The notes: a model not told the origin generated them from the sequence alone. A DNA stretch of 64,000 nucleotides from Belliella pelovolcani (GCF_900156785.1 NZ_FTOP01000014.1:1-64000); one strand, 5' to 3'. Counted from the first letter of the stretch, positions 53,695 to 63,862 are shown. Made by a program: numbers and translations.

Positions 53695-54111
53695 ATGTCA
53701 TTAAGGATACAAGTCACCTGCGCAATTATCATTCAAGAGGGGAAAATCCTATGCGCTCAAAGGAGTCAAGAAATGTCACATGCCCTGAAATGGGAATTTC
53801 CTGGTGGTAAAATTGAATCAGGAGAAACCAAAGAGGAATGTATCAAAAGGGAAATCAAAGAAGAGTTAAACATAGAAATAGAACCGCTTTTATTGCTCCA
53901 ATCAAATTTTCACAGCTACCATTCTGACAAAGAAATTGAACTTATTCCTTTTGTTTGTCGCTATATAAAAGGTAAATTGATACTCAGAGAGCATCAGCAA
54001 ATCATTTGGGTAAAACCTTCTAAACTGGCCCTACTTGATTGGGCAGAGGCAGATATCCCAATCATCTCTCAAATCAAAAGTCTAGAAGCGGACAACAAGC
54101 TGCCGCTTTAA
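53695..54111 (+). CDS. Nudix (deoxy)nucleoside triphosphate pyrophosphohydrolase
   Basis: 138 residues from ATG 53695 (a TTG precedes it in frame). The Nudix box GGKIESGETKEECIKREIKEELNIE is complete. It resembles MutT-like enzymes that act on modified NTPs (for example 8-oxo-dGTP or CTP analogues). Whether it is an antimutator cannot be decided from sequence. Confidence 0.88.
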   Translation: MSLRIQVTCAIIIQEGKILCAQRSQEMSHALKWEFPGGKIESGETKEECIKREIKEELNIEIEPLLLLQSNFHSYHSDKEIELIPFVCRYIKGKLILREHQQIIWVKPSKLALLDWAEADIPIISQIKSLEADNKLPL

Positions 54112-54138
54112 AATAAAACTTACCAACTACCTAAACCT

Positions 54139-54768
54139 ATGGCCGCAGAACTAATTAAACTATATCCTGAAAATCCAGAGATCAAGAAAATTGAGCACAT
54201 CGTCAATGTATTGAAGAATGGAGGCATCATCATTTACCCAACAGATACCGTGTACGGTATGGGCTGTGACATTCACAATCAGCGAGCAGTAGAGCGAATC
54301 TGTCAAATCAAGGGAATCAAACCAAAAAAGCATAACTTTTCGTTTATTTGTTATGATCTGAGTAATATTTCTGAATATACTCGAGCTCTAAACACCCCTG
54401 TCTTCAAGATGATGAAAAAGGCATTACCTGGCCCTTATACCTTTATCTTAGAAGCTAATAATTCTGTCCCGAAGATCCTCAATAGTAATAAAAAAACGGT
54501 AGGGATCAGAGTTCCGGATCATGCTATACCGAGACTTCTGGTCAAGGAGCTAGGGCAACCAATTCTAACCACGTCCATCAGAGACGAAGATGATGTAATC
54601 GAATACAGTACAGATCCTGAGTTGATTTTTGAAAAGTATCAACATTTGGTAGATATCGTGATTGATGGTGGGTATGGGAATAACGTCGCATCTACAGTCA
54701 TTGATTGTAGTGGAGAGGAGATAGAAGTCATCAGAGAAGGCTTGGGGAGTATCGAGGAGTTACTTTAA
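54139..54768 (+). CDS. Threonylcarbamoyl-AMP synthase (Sua5/YrdC/YciO)
   Basis: 209 residues with the family motif GGIIIYPTDTVYGMGCD near residues 28-44, the KxR-type KGIKPKKHNFSF segment, LPGPYTFILEA and VGIRVPDHAIPRLL. It makes L-threonylcarbamoyl-AMP, used for the universal tRNA t6A base, or is a YciO paralog with unknown role. No Sua5 C-terminal domain. Confidence 0.85.
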   Translation: MAAELIKLYPENPEIKKIEHIVNVLKNGGIIIYPTDTVYGMGCDIHNQRAVERICQIKGIKPKKHNFSFICYDLSNISEYTRALNTPVFKMMKKALPGPYTFILEANNSVPKILNSNKKTVGIRVPDHAIPRLLVKELGQPILTTSIRDEDDVIEYSTDPELIFEKYQHLVDIVIDGGYGNNVASTVIDCSGEEIEVIREGLGSIEELL

Positions 54769-54790
54769 TTAAAATTAGGGGATATTACTT

Positions 54791-55411
54791 ATGGCAATCA
54801 TAACGGAGTTGTTTTATCTTCCATCGATTGAATATTTCTCGGCAATTTGGGAAGAAGACGTAATCTATCTTGATTTAGAAGAAAACTATCAGAAACAAAC
54901 CTACAGAAATAGAACTCAAATTCAATTAGCCAACAAAACAGAAACCTTAAGCATACCTGTATTTGGAGGAAATAAAAAGATCAAAACAAGTCAAATCAAA
55001 ATTGATCATGATCAAAAATGGCTTAATGTGCACCTTAGAGGTATCCAAAGTGCCTATGGAAAAGCCCCATATTTTGAATATTATTTCCCATATTTCGAAA
55101 AGGTTTTCGCTAAAAAGTTTGACTTATTAGCAGATATGAACTTGGCCTTACTGACAGTTTGTCTGAAAATGCTTCAAAGCAAAACTCAGGTTCAAAAACT
55201 GGACGAGCGCATGGCAAATGAAGGAATTAGAGATATCAGGGGGGTAATCAATGCCAAAAAGTCGTATACAGAGAGGAGCATATACAGAGCTATACCTTAT
55301 CCACAGTTATTTGGCTTAGACTTTGTTCCTAACCTGAGCATTATCGATCTATTATTTTGTATGGGTCCAGAATCCAAAAGCATTCTGATCCAATCACAAA
55401 AAAATGATTGA
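54791..55411 (+). CDS. WbqC-like family protein
   Basis: 206 residues with the WbqC pattern: LFYLPSIEYFSAIW at the start, then TYRNRTQIQLANKTETLSIPV and the conserved lysine-rich KIKTSQIKIDHDQKW. Proteins of this family occur in polysaccharide (O-antigen) loci and in the core genome of Bacteroidota. The enzymatic role is not established. It starts 22 bases after the threonylcarbamoyl-AMP synthase gene. Confidence 0.8.
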   Translation: MAIITELFYLPSIEYFSAIWEEDVIYLDLEENYQKQTYRNRTQIQLANKTETLSIPVFGGNKKIKTSQIKIDHDQKWLNVHLRGIQSAYGKAPYFEYYFPYFEKVFAKKFDLLADMNLALLTVCLKMLQSKTQVQKLDERMANEGIRDIRGVINAKKSYTERSIYRAIPYPQLFGLDFVPNLSIIDLLFCMGPESKSILIQSQKND

Positions 55412-55491
55412 ACAATGAGCAAAAGGATTGTGTTTTTAAAACAAAATCGGTAACATTAGAATAGAATTCAAATCATTTAGAAAGGATATAA

Positions 55492-58017
55492 ATGGAAGCA
55501 AAATTTTCAAACAGAGTCAAAGAGGTGATCTCCCTAAGTCGCGAAGAAGCTTTGCGCCTAGGACATGATTACATTGGTACAGAACACCTCTTGCTGGGCA
55601 TGATTCGTGAGGGGGAAGGAGTGGCTGTTTCCATATTGAAGAAGTTGGGAGTTCCATTGGATGAACTCCGTAATTCTGTGGAACGTGCTGTCAAAGGCAC
55701 CGCAACACACAATGTAAAGAACCTTGCCAATATCCCATTGACAAGACAATCTGAAAAAGTATTAAAAATCACCTATCTGGAAGCTAAGATCTTCAAAAGT
55801 GCCTTGATTGGTACAGAACACTTATTGCTATCCATCTTGCGTGACGAGGACAATATTGCCACACAGATTTTACAAAAATTCGACACCAATTATGATGCGG
55901 TGAAGGAAATGTTGGAGTTTCAAACAGATGGTCCAAGATCAAAAGCTGAGGCTGATGATCCAGATGAAGATAGCAGCAAGCTATTTGGATCTTCTGGAAG
56001 TGGATCTTCTGGCTCGTCAAAACCAGGTGCCGAAAAATCTAGAACACCTGTTTTAGATAACTTTGGACGTGATTTGACCAAAATGGCAGAAGATGACAAG
56101 TTAGATCCAATCATCGGTAGAGAAAAAGAAATCGAGCGAGTAGCTCAAATTTTATCTAGAAGAAAGAAAAATAACCCAATTCTTATAGGTGAACCAGGTG
56201 TTGGTAAAACAGCCATCGCAGAAGGCCTCGCACTGAGAATTGTTCAGAAAAAAGTCTCACGTGTGCTTTTCAATAAGCGCGTGGTCACTTTGGACCTAGC
56301 CTCTTTAGTAGCTGGAACCAAATACAGAGGTCAATTCGAGGAGAGAATGAAAGCTGTCATGAACGAGCTTGAAAAATCTCCAAACGTAATCCTATTCATT
56401 GACGAGCTACACACCATAGTAGGTGCCGGAGGCGCCAGTGGCTCCTTAGATGCTTCTAACATGTTCAAGCCTGCATTGGCTAGAGGAGAAATCCAATGTA
56501 TCGGCGCCACTACCCTAGATGAATACAGACAATACATCGAAAAAGACGGAGCTTTGGCGAGAAGATTTCAGATGGTGATGGTAGATGCTACCACACCAGA
56601 AGAAACTGTACAAATCCTGAACAACATCAAGGATAAATACGAAGATCATCACAATGTCATCTATTCTCCTGAGGCGATAGAAGCTTGTGTCAAGTTATCT
56701 GATAGATATATCTCTGACAGATTCTTGCCCGACAAGGCTATAGACATCTTGGACGAGGCGGGTGCTAGGGTGCATATAAACAACATCCATGTGCCCGAAG
56801 ACATCTTGAAACTTGAGGAAGAGGTAGAGCAGATTAAGATTGAGAAAAACAGAGTTGTCAAAAGCCAAAAATATGAAGAGGCAGCACAACTTCGGGATAA
56901 AGAGAAAAAACTACTCGAGCAACTTGAGAATGCCAAGGTAAAATGGGAGGAAGAAAGCAAAACTAAACGCTACAAAGTCGAAGAAGAAAATGTGGCTGAG
57001 GTAATTGCGATGATGACTGGCATTCCTGCCAAAAGGATCGCTCAAAAAGAAGGGGCTAAATTGCTCAACATGGCTGAGGATTTGAAAGGTAAGGTCATCG
57101 GTCAAGACGAAGCGATCAAGAAGCTAACCAAAGCAATTCAAAGAACCAGAGTTGGATTGAAAGATCCAAAAAAACCAATCGGTTCATTCATTTTCCTAGG
57201 ACCAACAGGTGTAGGTAAAACAGAATTGGCTAAAATGCTTGCCACCTATTTATTTGACAAAGAAGACTCTTTGGTCAGAATTGATATGTCAGAGTACATG
57301 GAGAAATTCTCCGTATCCAGATTGGTAGGAGCACCTCCAGGTTATGTAGGCTATGAAGAAGGTGGTCAGTTGACAGAAAAAGTCAGAAGAAAACCATACT
57401 CAGTAGTATTGCTAGATGAAATAGAGAAAGCACACCCAGATGTATTCAATATCCTACTGCAAGTATTGGATGATGGTATCTTGACAGATGGGCTCGGTAG
57501 AAGGGTTGACTTCAGAAACACGATTATCATCATGACTTCAAATATCGGTGTAAGAGATTTGAAAGACTTCGGAGCTGGGATTGGATTTGCGAATAAAGCG
57601 AAATCTGAAAATATGGACGACATCATGAAATCCACCATTCAGAGCGCATTGAAAAAAGCCTTCAGCCCTGAATTCCTCAATCGCTTGGATGATGTAGTGG
57701 TATTCAACTCCCTAGAAAAATCACATATCCATCAGATCATTGATATCAGCTTGAATAAGCTATTCAGCAGAATCACAGATCTAGGCTACACGATAGAATT
57801 GTCTGATAAGGCTAAAGATTTCTTAGCTGAAAAAGGTTATGATCAGCAATACGGTGCAAGACCACTCAATAGAGCTATCCAAAAATATCTGGAAGATGCC
57901 CTAGCAGAGGAAATCTTAAAAGGAGAGCTTTCAGAAGGCGATATCATCCTAGCAGATTATTCTGGCGAAGGTGAAGAGTTGACGATCAAGGTTCAGAAAA
58001 AAGAAAAAGCTGAGTAA
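55492..58017 (+). CDS. clpC: ClpC-type AAA+ unfoldase
   Basis: 841 residues. Two N-terminal Clp repeats (residues about 1-145), a Ser/Gly-rich linker, AAA domain 1 with [15 protein letters not shown] (Walker A) and [11 protein letters not shown] (Walker B), a UVR-type middle helix ([19 protein letters not shown]), AAA domain 2 with [14 protein letters not shown] and [14 protein letters not shown], and the C-terminal sensor region. It unfolds substrates for ClpP. Monocistronic with a strong terminator after it. Confidence 0.95.
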   Translation: MEAKFSNRVKEVISLSREEALRLGHDYIGTEHLLLGMIREGEGVAVSILKKLGVPLDELRNSVERAVKGTATHNVKNLANIPLTRQSEKVLKITYLEAKIFKSALIGTEHLLLSILRDEDNIATQILQKFDTNYDAVKEMLEFQTDGPRSKAEADDPDEDSSKLFGSSGSGSSGSSKPGAEKSRTPVLDNFGRDLTKMAEDDKLDPIIGREKEIERVAQILSRRKKNNPILIGEPGVGKTAIAEGLALRIVQKKVSRVLFNKRVVTLDLASLVAGTKYRGQFEERMKAVMNELEKSPNVILFIDELHTIVGAGGASGSLDASNMFKPALARGEIQCIGATTLDEYRQYIEKDGALARRFQMVMVDATTPEETVQILNNIKDKYEDHHNVIYSPEAIEACVKLSDRYISDRFLPDKAIDILDEAGARVHINNIHVPEDILKLEEEVEQIKIEKNRVVKSQKYEEAAQLRDKEKKLLEQLENAKVKWEEESKTKRYKVEEENVAEVIAMMTGIPAKRIAQKEGAKLLNMAEDLKGKVIGQDEAIKKLTKAIQRTRVGLKDPKKPIGSFIFLGPTGVGKTELAKMLATYLFDKEDSLVRIDMSEYMEKFSVSRLVGAPPGYVGYEEGGQLTEKVRRKPYSVVLLDEIEKAHPDVFNILLQVLDDGILTDGLGRRVDFRNTIIIMTSNIGVRDLKDFGAGIGFANKAKSENMDDIMKSTIQSALKKAFSPEFLNRLDDVVVFNSLEKSHIHQIIDISLNKLFSRITDLGYTIELSDKAKDFLAEKGYDQQYGARPLNRAIQKYLEDALAEEILKGELSEGDIILADYSGEGEELTIKVQKKEKAE

Positions 58018-58035
58018 AACGCTCAAAAACCAAAT

Positions 58036-58072
58036 AAAAAAAAGCGGCTAAGTGATCCTAGTCGCTTTTTTT
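58036..58072 (+). terminator. Intrinsic terminator of clpC
   Basis: AAAGCGGCTA and TAGTCGCTTT pair over an eight-base loop, with A residues before and T residues after. It can also serve the convergent DUF4097 gene. Confidence 0.85.
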
Positions 58073-58098
58073 ATTCCAATTGTTGATTATTTAAAACA

Positions 58099-59043
58099 TT
58101 AATTTTCAATACTGATCGAACCAGAAACGACAGATCCATTGACAATTTTTGAAGAGCCGTTATTGATTTGAAGTGCTTTCCCTTTTGAATTATTCCCCAC
58201 TCGCAATGAACCTGAAGAAGCTTTTAAATTATAGTTATAATCCTCAATACTCGATGTGGTTTTAATTTTTATACTCCCTGAACTAGATTTTAGATTGGTT
58301 AAATCTGATAAGCCTGACTTAGTAAACTCTGCTGAGCCTGAAACTGAATTGACTGATTCAATTTGCTTAACCTGTGCTAGTTTGGCACTTCCTGAGCTAA
58401 TTTTAAGTGACAATGGACCTTCAATATTATTTCCTTTCACTGAACCACTTACCAAGCTTACATTGGCCTTACCCATGATGTCTGTCAAGGAAGCTGAACC
58501 TGATGATGCACTCATCATCAAATCACCATTCAACCCCCTGATACTAATTCTTCCGGATGATGCTTTGGCATCTAAAGCACCTGTCACATTAGAAACATCC
58601 ATGCTACCAGAAGCTACTCTGACTTTTGTTTGTGCAGCAATAACTTGATCTACTTTGATAGTGCCAGATCCTGCACTAAGTTCCAAAAGCATTTGCTCCG
58701 GACCTGAAATTTTAATATAACCTTTAGTTTGACTACCTTTCCAGGAATTGCTCCCACTATTATTCTGCTGATAGGTGATTTTCAACACATCCCCGACGGC
58801 TACAAAAACAACATCCTGATTTGTATTGGTGGACTCCAAGTACACATCTACACTTACATCTTGCTTGTTAGGATCACCTAAGTACTCCATTTCCAACATA
58901 CCGCTACTCGCTTCTATTCTCTGGATACCACTAAAATCCCGCTTTGTATCAATCAAAACTTGCCTTTGAGCAATCGATTCTGATGACACCATAAGCACGA
59001 GCACACCAACAATAATTTGAAATATACTTATTGAATTTTTCAT
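58099..59043 (-). CDS. DUF4097-type beta-helix protein
   Basis: 314 residues from ATG 59043 (MKNSISIFQ, signal peptide ending SIAQ); an upstream in-frame ATG at 59082 overlaps the barrel gene and lacks a proper signal. The mature part is a ladder of short SGS-x-SL/KI repeats (SSGSIKI, ASSGSLRV, SGSAKLAQV) as in DUF4097 right-handed beta-helices. Probably periplasmic or surface-attached. Last gene of the sigma-factor operon. Confidence 0.85.
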   Translation of the reverse strand: MKNSISIFQIIVGVLVLMVSSESIAQRQVLIDTKRDFSGIQRIEASSGMLEMEYLGDPNKQDVSVDVYLESTNTNQDVVFVAVGDVLKITYQQNNSGSNSWKGSQTKGYIKISGPEQMLLELSAGSGTIKVDQVIAAQTKVRVASGSMDVSNVTGALDAKASSGRISIRGLNGDLMMSASSGSASLTDIMGKANVSLVSGSVKGNNIEGPLSLKISSGSAKLAQVKQIESVNSVSGSAEFTKSGLSDLTNLKSSSGSIKIKTTSSIEDYNYNLKASSGSLRVGNNSKGKALQINNGSSKIVNGSVVSGSISIEN

Positions 59044-59053
59044 TTCTTTAGAG

Positions 59054-59845
59054 TTATAAAATGATACCAAAACTAATTGCATTTACTCGTGGCCCTTTGT
59101 CCTTTTGGAAGTATTCGTTCAAATCATAATTGAAAAAAAAGTCAGTCCCTCCTACCCCAAGGGCCAATCTTGCTCCATACCTATAATTGTTAGCGAACAT
59201 ATTATTTCTATCGAAAGTCTTGTTTCTTGAACCAGATTCGTCTTCGAAAACAAACTTGCCTCTTCCTCCTAATCTGTACCCTGCATATGGACCAACTCCG
59301 AATCTGAATTTACCATTTGCAGTATGAAAAGTGGGAATAAAACTCAGATTTACGTAAGATGAAGTGATTTTTGACTTGGTTCCTTCTCCATCTTCAAACT
59401 GCTCAAAAAGGATTCCATCAGCTCCTCTTTGAGCTATTAGATTCCTGTCTTCAAACTTGAAATTGAACCAATTCACACCAATGGCAGGATTCAAAGAGAA
59501 GTTTTTACCAAGCTTATATTGATGCTGATAATTGATCCCCACCATCCAACTTCCCCAAGGTTTTACTTGAGGTGCTGCATCATTTTCCAACCAAGTATTA
59601 ATTCCCAAATCAAGGTTGAGGGATCGCTCATGTCTACGCTTCTTTTTACCTTCCATATCAATGGCACCACCTTCTGTTGTTAAGCTCCAAGTCTTGTCTT
59701 CATACTTTTCATAATGCCATTCCTCACCAAACATTCTAAAATCTCGGGACTTCACAACCTCTTTGCCAACAGTGTCTTGCTCTTGAGCCATAATGACTCC
59801 TATACAGATCATAGTCATTGTAAATGTTAAAAAAAGCCTTTTCAT
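59054..59845 (-). CDS. Outer membrane beta-barrel protein (paralog of the upstream barrel gene)
   Basis: 263 residues with a signal peptide (ending IMAQ) and an outer membrane barrel. Segments INTWLEND...PWGSWMVGINY, YAGYRLGGRGKFVFED and FFNYDLNEYFQKDKGPRVNAISFGIIL correspond closely to those of the neighbouring 342-residue protein, so the two genes arose by duplication. Function unknown; expression is presumably under the ECF sigma factor of the operon. Confidence 0.7.
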   Translation of the reverse strand: MKRLFLTFTMTMICIGVIMAQEQDTVGKEVVKSRDFRMFGEEWHYEKYEDKTWSLTTEGGAIDMEGKKKRRHERSLNLDLGINTWLENDAAPQVKPWGSWMVGINYQHQYKLGKNFSLNPAIGVNWFNFKFEDRNLIAQRGADGILFEQFEDGEGTKSKITSSYVNLSFIPTFHTANGKFRFGVGPYAGYRLGGRGKFVFEDESGSRNKTFDRNNMFANNYRYGARLALGVGGTDFFFNYDLNEYFQKDKGPRVNAISFGIIL

Positions 59846-59895
59846 ATAATTACATTTTACTATTCAGAAATAATCAATCTTTTAATTTGTTGTAT

Positions 59896-60924
59896 TTAAA
59901 ATATCACCCCAAATGTGATCGGATGCAACTCTGGACCACGACCATCTTGAAAGAGCGTATTGAGGTCATATGTTGAGAAGAAATTGAATCTACCTACACC
60001 TACTTCACCTCTTAGACCATATCTTAAATTACTCAAATAGGTCCCAGTATTAAGTTTCTCCTTTCTTCTTCCTCCACCATCTAGCTCTCGATAGACATAC
60101 TTACTTCTACCTCCTACACGGTAACCAACATATGGGCCAGCAGCTATTCTCAGTCCTTTGTCACCATTATCATTCATCCTTCCAAAATCTAATTTGAGTA
60201 AGGACTGAGCAGTCAGGTAAGACGCAGAAATCTTACTTTTGAATCCATTCACATCTGTTCTTTGGATGAAATCTATTTCTCCATCACCTCTCACCGCTTG
60301 AAAATCTCTATTTTCAAACTTGAAGTTATACCACTGGAAACCTATCCCGAAATCCCAATAAAAACCTTTAGCGATTCGCTGAGAGGCCATCCAGTTCAAC
60401 CCAACATTCCAACTTCCCCAACCCTTAGTAGCAAAAGGCTCTGCTGAGGAAGGAAAATTACCGTCTCCATCCAAATAAGTATTGATACCCAAATCGATAT
60501 TAAAAAAAGTTCTGAAGGTCTGTTCTTTTTTCACTTTCTTTTCACCAGACTCAACCTTCACTTTGGTATTCCCTCCTGATTCGTCTACAGTCACCTTTAC
60601 CCTCCCTACAGTCACCTCTGTTTCAGGCCCTTGTTCTCTGACTGTGATGATCTCTTTGTTACCAATCTTGGCTTTTTGTTCTACAATATTCCACTCACCA
60701 GTTTCCTTATCTAGTTCTATGTCCAATTGTCGAATGATTTCATTGACATCCATCGCTTTGAGCTTATCAAAATCCTCTTTGCTTTCAATAATCAATACGA
60801 TCTTACCAGATTTACCAAATTCAACAATGATGCTGTCTTTTTCTGCAAATTTCCCCATATGGCTGTTTCCAAACGCAAACTGTACTATAGCCATTAAACC
60901 GAATAACAACAAATATTTTTTCAT
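59896..60924 (-). CDS. Outer membrane beta-barrel protein with an extra N-terminal domain
   Basis: 342 residues with a signal peptide ending FAFG. Residues about 20-130 form a charged, beta-rich segment absent from the paralog (IIVEFGKSGKIVLII, KIGNKEIITVREQG). The remainder, INTYLDGDGNFPS, FATKGWGSWNVGLNW, YVGYRVGGRSKYVYRE and TYDLNTLFQDGRGPELHPITFGVIF, is the same barrel type as the downstream 263-residue protein. Confidence 0.7.
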   Translation of the reverse strand: MKKYLLLFGLMAIVQFAFGNSHMGKFAEKDSIIVEFGKSGKIVLIIESKEDFDKLKAMDVNEIIRQLDIELDKETGEWNIVEQKAKIGNKEIITVREQGPETEVTVGRVKVTVDESGGNTKVKVESGEKKVKKEQTFRTFFNIDLGINTYLDGDGNFPSSAEPFATKGWGSWNVGLNWMASQRIAKGFYWDFGIGFQWYNFKFENRDFQAVRGDGEIDFIQRTDVNGFKSKISASYLTAQSLLKLDFGRMNDNGDKGLRIAAGPYVGYRVGGRSKYVYRELDGGGRRKEKLNTGTYLSNLRYGLRGEVGVGRFNFFSTYDLNTLFQDGRGPELHPITFGVIF

Positions 60925-60946
60925 AAGTCTTTAATTCAAATTTTGC

Positions 60947-61714
60947 TTATTTACTTCTCTCTTTTCTAGTGGTGATTGTGGCAAAAAGATTGTTTTTTGC
61001 ATCCTGCAGTTCTGCAAAACCCTGATCTACTTTGTTTAGAAATCCACCTATTTTTTCTACTTTTTCTTCAATTTCATCTATCAGCCCTTGCTTGGCAGGC
61101 TCTGCTTCTTTGATTCCACTTCCTCGTATGGTAATGGTGTATGACACCTCCTCTTGTGTGTCATCTATTTTGGCTTCTGCTATGGCCTCTTCAATTTTCA
61201 ACTCTGGCAACTTCAATTCTGGCAAATCCAAAAGCTCAGTGCTCTTTTCCATCTCGTTTTTCACCTCAGCTACCAATTCCTGCTTTTGTACTGTTTCTTG
61301 TTTTTTAGAAACATCAACATTTACAGCTGTTGCTTTAGGCGAAGGATTAGAACTCGTCTTCTTGACTTGTGATTGACTTTGATTTTCAGAATCATCCTTG
61401 AAAGCCTCCTCTACTTGTTTATTGTCAACATCTACCGAGTTTTCGGACTCTTGATTGAAGGAGGGTACCGATTCATTGAAGGCTACTGGAATATCCTCTT
61501 GTACTAGGTCATTGGATAGGAACCAGCCTAGATAAGCCAAGCCCAGCAATACTAGTATGGATGCAGCAATTCGCATCAATGGGAAATAAACTCCCCCTTT
61601 CTTTTGAGGTAATTGACTTTCCAATTTTTCCCATGCAAGCGCTGAGGGTTTCACTTCATGATTAGCGAGTTTATTTCGAAACAACTCGTCTATTCTTTTA
61701 TCTTCTTTAGCCAT
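60947..61714 (-). CDS. Putative anti-sigma factor (single-pass membrane protein)
   Basis: 255 residues. The first 40 residues are cytoplasmic (KRIDELFRNKLANHEVKPSALAWEKLESQLP), followed by one transmembrane helix (about 48-68), then a long Glu/Val/Gln-rich periplasmic stretch. The gene overlaps the ECF sigma gene by 8 bases and the layout matches Bacteroidota anti-sigma factors, but no FecR or ZAS motif is visible, so the role is inferred from position and topology. Confidence 0.6.
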   Translation of the reverse strand: MAKEDKRIDELFRNKLANHEVKPSALAWEKLESQLPQKKGGVYFPLMRIAASILVLLGLAYLGWFLSNDLVQEDIPVAFNESVPSFNQESENSVDVDNKQVEEAFKDDSENQSQSQVKKTSSNPSPKATAVNVDVSKKQETVQKQELVAEVKNEMEKSTELLDLPELKLPELKIEEAIAEAKIDDTQEEVSYTITIRGSGIKEAEPAKQGLIDEIEEKVEKIGGFLNKVDQGFAELQDAKNNLFATITTRKERSK

Positions 61715-62276
61715 TGATTCTCCTTTCTTTAAGTTCTTGTTCGGCTATTTTTTGCTTTAGCAAATTTCTACTTCTGTTCAATTGAGATTTTGAGGTGCTT
61801 TCAGTTATCCCTAGAAGCTCTGCAATCTCTGCATGACTATAGCCTTCTACCGCATAAAGGTTAAATACCGTTCTGTATCCAGTAGGCAGGCTAGTCACCA
61901 AATCCATCAGCTCTTCAGCCTCAAGATGATTAGATTCGTAGCTTGGTTGGTTGTAATCTCCTTCTGATTCTAAATTGACTTCCATCAGTAAGTTCTTGTT
62001 ATTTCGGAGTGTCAGCAATGACTGGGTCACAACTACTCTTTTCATCCATCCTTCAAAACTTCCTTTGGATTCAAACTGATTGATTTTCTCAAAGATCTTC
62101 ATGAAAGCTTCTACCAATACATCTTCTGCTAGGTCTCTGTCTTTGATGTATCTCAGACAGATCGCATAGAATTTTTTAGAATAGCTATCATAAAGTATGC
62201 GCTGAGCCTTTCGGTCTCCCCTTCTGCATCCTTCGATGATATCTTGTTCACTTCTAAAAATTCTATTTCCAAACAT
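61707..62276 (-). CDS. ECF-type RNA polymerase sigma factor
   Basis: 189 residues from ATG 62276 (MFGNRIFRSEQD); the in-frame ATG 39 bases upstream is less likely. Region 2 has the core-binding DSYSKKFYAICLRYIKDRDLAEDVLVEAFMKIFE pattern, and region 4 the HTH GYRTVFNLYAVEGYSHAEIAELLGITESTSKSQLNRSR. It belongs to the sigma-70 ECF class. It probably controls the following anti-sigma, barrel and DUF4097 genes. Confidence 0.9.
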   Translation of the reverse strand: MFGNRIFRSEQDIIEGCRRGDRKAQRILYDSYSKKFYAICLRYIKDRDLAEDVLVEAFMKIFEKINQFESKGSFEGWMKRVVVTQSLLTLRNNKNLLMEVNLESEGDYNQPSYESNHLEAEELMDLVTSLPTGYRTVFNLYAVEGYSHAEIAELLGITESTSKSQLNRSRNLLKQKIAEQELKERRING

Positions 62277-62410
62277 TGTAAATCGTCTTTCAAGTAGGTA
62301 GATGCAGGTTCTCAAAAATTGGTTGCATGAAGTTGTGAAAAAAAGTTAATTATTATCAATCATTCTTAAATGTATTGGGAAAAAAGGTCAGAAAATAGAT
62401 AGAGGCCACA

Positions 62411-62435
62411 AAAAAGGGAGCTCCGAAAAACTCCC
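62411..62435 (-). terminator. Intrinsic terminator of the zinc-ribbon gene
   Basis: On the minus strand GGGAG and CTCCC flank a ten-base loop with TTTTT following, 37 bases after the stop. Confidence 0.6.
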
Positions 62436-62472
62436 AAATGATCAAAGATTGTATCAACAGTGATTTTACTTT

Positions 62473-62841
62473 TCACTCAAACATATCTTTGACTACCAAT
62501 ACCCAGTCTTTGTCCAAAACCAAGTATCCATAATCAAAGCAGTATTCATATTGGTCACCTTTGTAATCTACCTGGAAATTGGTAAGGTAAAGAAAATTAT
62601 ACCCCAGTTTCAACATTTTGTTCCTGGGTACTCTTACATTTCCAACCCCTCCAGTGTAAATTTTTTCTAGGATTTTTCTGTTTAACCGCAATTGCTTGTA
62701 AATTTTTACAACACAATCGTTGGTTTCCTTTCGATGAATGTTGTTGTAAGCATTTCTACATCCATCATCGCAAAACACCTTGTCCGAACGTCCATAAATT
62801 GGCTCGTTACATTTCTTGCAGTATCTTTTTTCTATTATCAT
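62473..62841 (-). CDS. Zinc-ribbon protein of unknown function
   Basis: 122 residues. The N terminus has four cysteines in C-x2-C...C-x3-C (Cys8, Cys11, Cys24, Cys28: RYCKKCNE and VFCDDGCRN), a treble-clef zinc site. The rest is alpha/beta with tyrosine-rich strands (GYNFLYLTNFQVDYKGDQYEYCFDYGYLVL). It lies between the ECF operon and the helix-hairpin-helix gene. No family name could be assigned. Confidence 0.75.
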   Translation of the reverse strand: MIIEKRYCKKCNEPIYGRSDKVFCDDGCRNAYNNIHRKETNDCVVKIYKQLRLNRKILEKIYTGGVGNVRVPRNKMLKLGYNFLYLTNFQVDYKGDQYEYCFDYGYLVLDKDWVLVVKDMFE

Positions 62842-62914
62842 AAAAGTAGTAGGGTTAAAAGTTATACAACAAATTGAATTACAATAAGTTAAAATTAACT
62901 AAACAATCACTTTG

Positions 62915-62942
62915 AAAAAATACCCTGTTCAGGGTATTTTTT
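62915..62942 (-). terminator. Intrinsic terminator of the helix-hairpin-helix gene
   Basis: AAAAAATACCCTG and CAGGGTATTTTTT make a 13-bp perfect stem with a two-base loop, six bases after the stop of the minus-strand gene. Confidence 0.85.
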
Positions 62943-62948
62943 ACCAAT

Positions 62949-63644
62949 TCAAAAAGTAAGGTAGGGCCTGATTTTATTGATCCATTCTTCTGTAAAAATT
63001 CGCACTTTGAATAAGTCATCAGCTGAAGCAAATGGACCATGTTGATCTCTATACGCAACAATCACCTTTGCAGAACCATAATTAATATAAGGATGCATGG
63101 CAAGAGATTGGACATCTGCAGTATTGATCGAAATCTTTGATTTGATTCCCGGCGAAAACTCAAAAAATTCAAAAACTCTTGCGCTGACTTCCTCTGTCAT
63201 CCCATAAACATCAAGTAGCTGATCCTTGCTATGCATTCCTCCTAACCCATCTCTAAACTTGATAATTCTACCTGCCATTGTTTGACCAATACCTGGTACT
63301 ATTTGAAGCACAATAGAATCTGCTTCTTCAAAATTCAACTTCTTGTAAACTTCTTGCCTTCTATTACTAGACTGCTTTCGCGATGTATCAGCAATTGAAT
63401 TTTGGTAATTGGGCATAGATGCCATTTGGATCCAACCACTTTTCTCCAAACTGTCCAATTGAGACAAGTAGTGCTCGTTGTCTAAAGATTTTCTACTCAA
63501 AACTATATGTTCGTAGACAATAGGAATAGCATAGAGTAAAACAACAATTGGTAATAACAACATGAACCCCCTCGATTCCCTGTTGGTGAACCCAAAATAG
63601 GTTTTGAAGAAAAAATAAATCTTTTTGACCATACCCGACAGCAA
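62949..63644 (-). CDS. Helix-hairpin-helix (ComEA-like) membrane protein
   Basis: 231 residues. One transmembrane helix lies at about 26-48. The C-terminal part carries two helix-hairpin-helix units: ADSIVLQIVPGIGQTMAGRIIKFRDGLGGMHSKDQLLDVYGM and ISINTADVQSLAMHPYINYGSAKVIVAYRDQHGPFASADDLFKV. The family is linked to DNA binding at the cell surface (competence) in relatives of ComEA; whether this one acts in uptake is unknown. Confidence 0.85.
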   Translation of the reverse strand: MLSGMVKKIYFFFKTYFGFTNRESRGFMLLLPIVVLLYAIPIVYEHIVLSRKSLDNEHYLSQLDSLEKSGWIQMASMPNYQNSIADTSRKQSSNRRQEVYKKLNFEEADSIVLQIVPGIGQTMAGRIIKFRDGLGGMHSKDQLLDVYGMTEEVSARVFEFFEFSPGIKSKISINTADVQSLAMHPYINYGSAKVIVAYRDQHGPFASADDLFKVRIFTEEWINKIRPYLTF

Positions 63645-63836
63645 TTAAATCAATGAAAAGTAAATCCAAGATTCCATTATAGATCGTATCTATAGGTCAT
63701 AAGTTAATAAAATTGGATTATGAAGTCAAGAATGGCGATATTTGTATCTGAATAAAGAAAATAAAAACTCTTATTTAGACAGATTTTAAATTAATCAGAC
63801 ATTCTTCAAAATTTTCTTTTGCTCTGTTTAATGAAT

Positions 63837-63844
63837 TAAATTTG
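63837..63844 (+). promoter_or_regulatory. Candidate -7 box of hemA
   Basis: TAAATTTG is a perfect match to TAnnTTTG, 19 bases before the hemA ATG. A TTTC stretch near 63813-63816 could be a weak -33 element. Confidence 0.45.
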
Positions 63845-63862
63845 TACCGTAAATTACCTGAA

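Noticed and set aside
55558-57638. Several minus-strand open frames of 60-100 codons in clpC
   Set aside because: All are antisense to a complete clpC coding region and show no start-site or family support.
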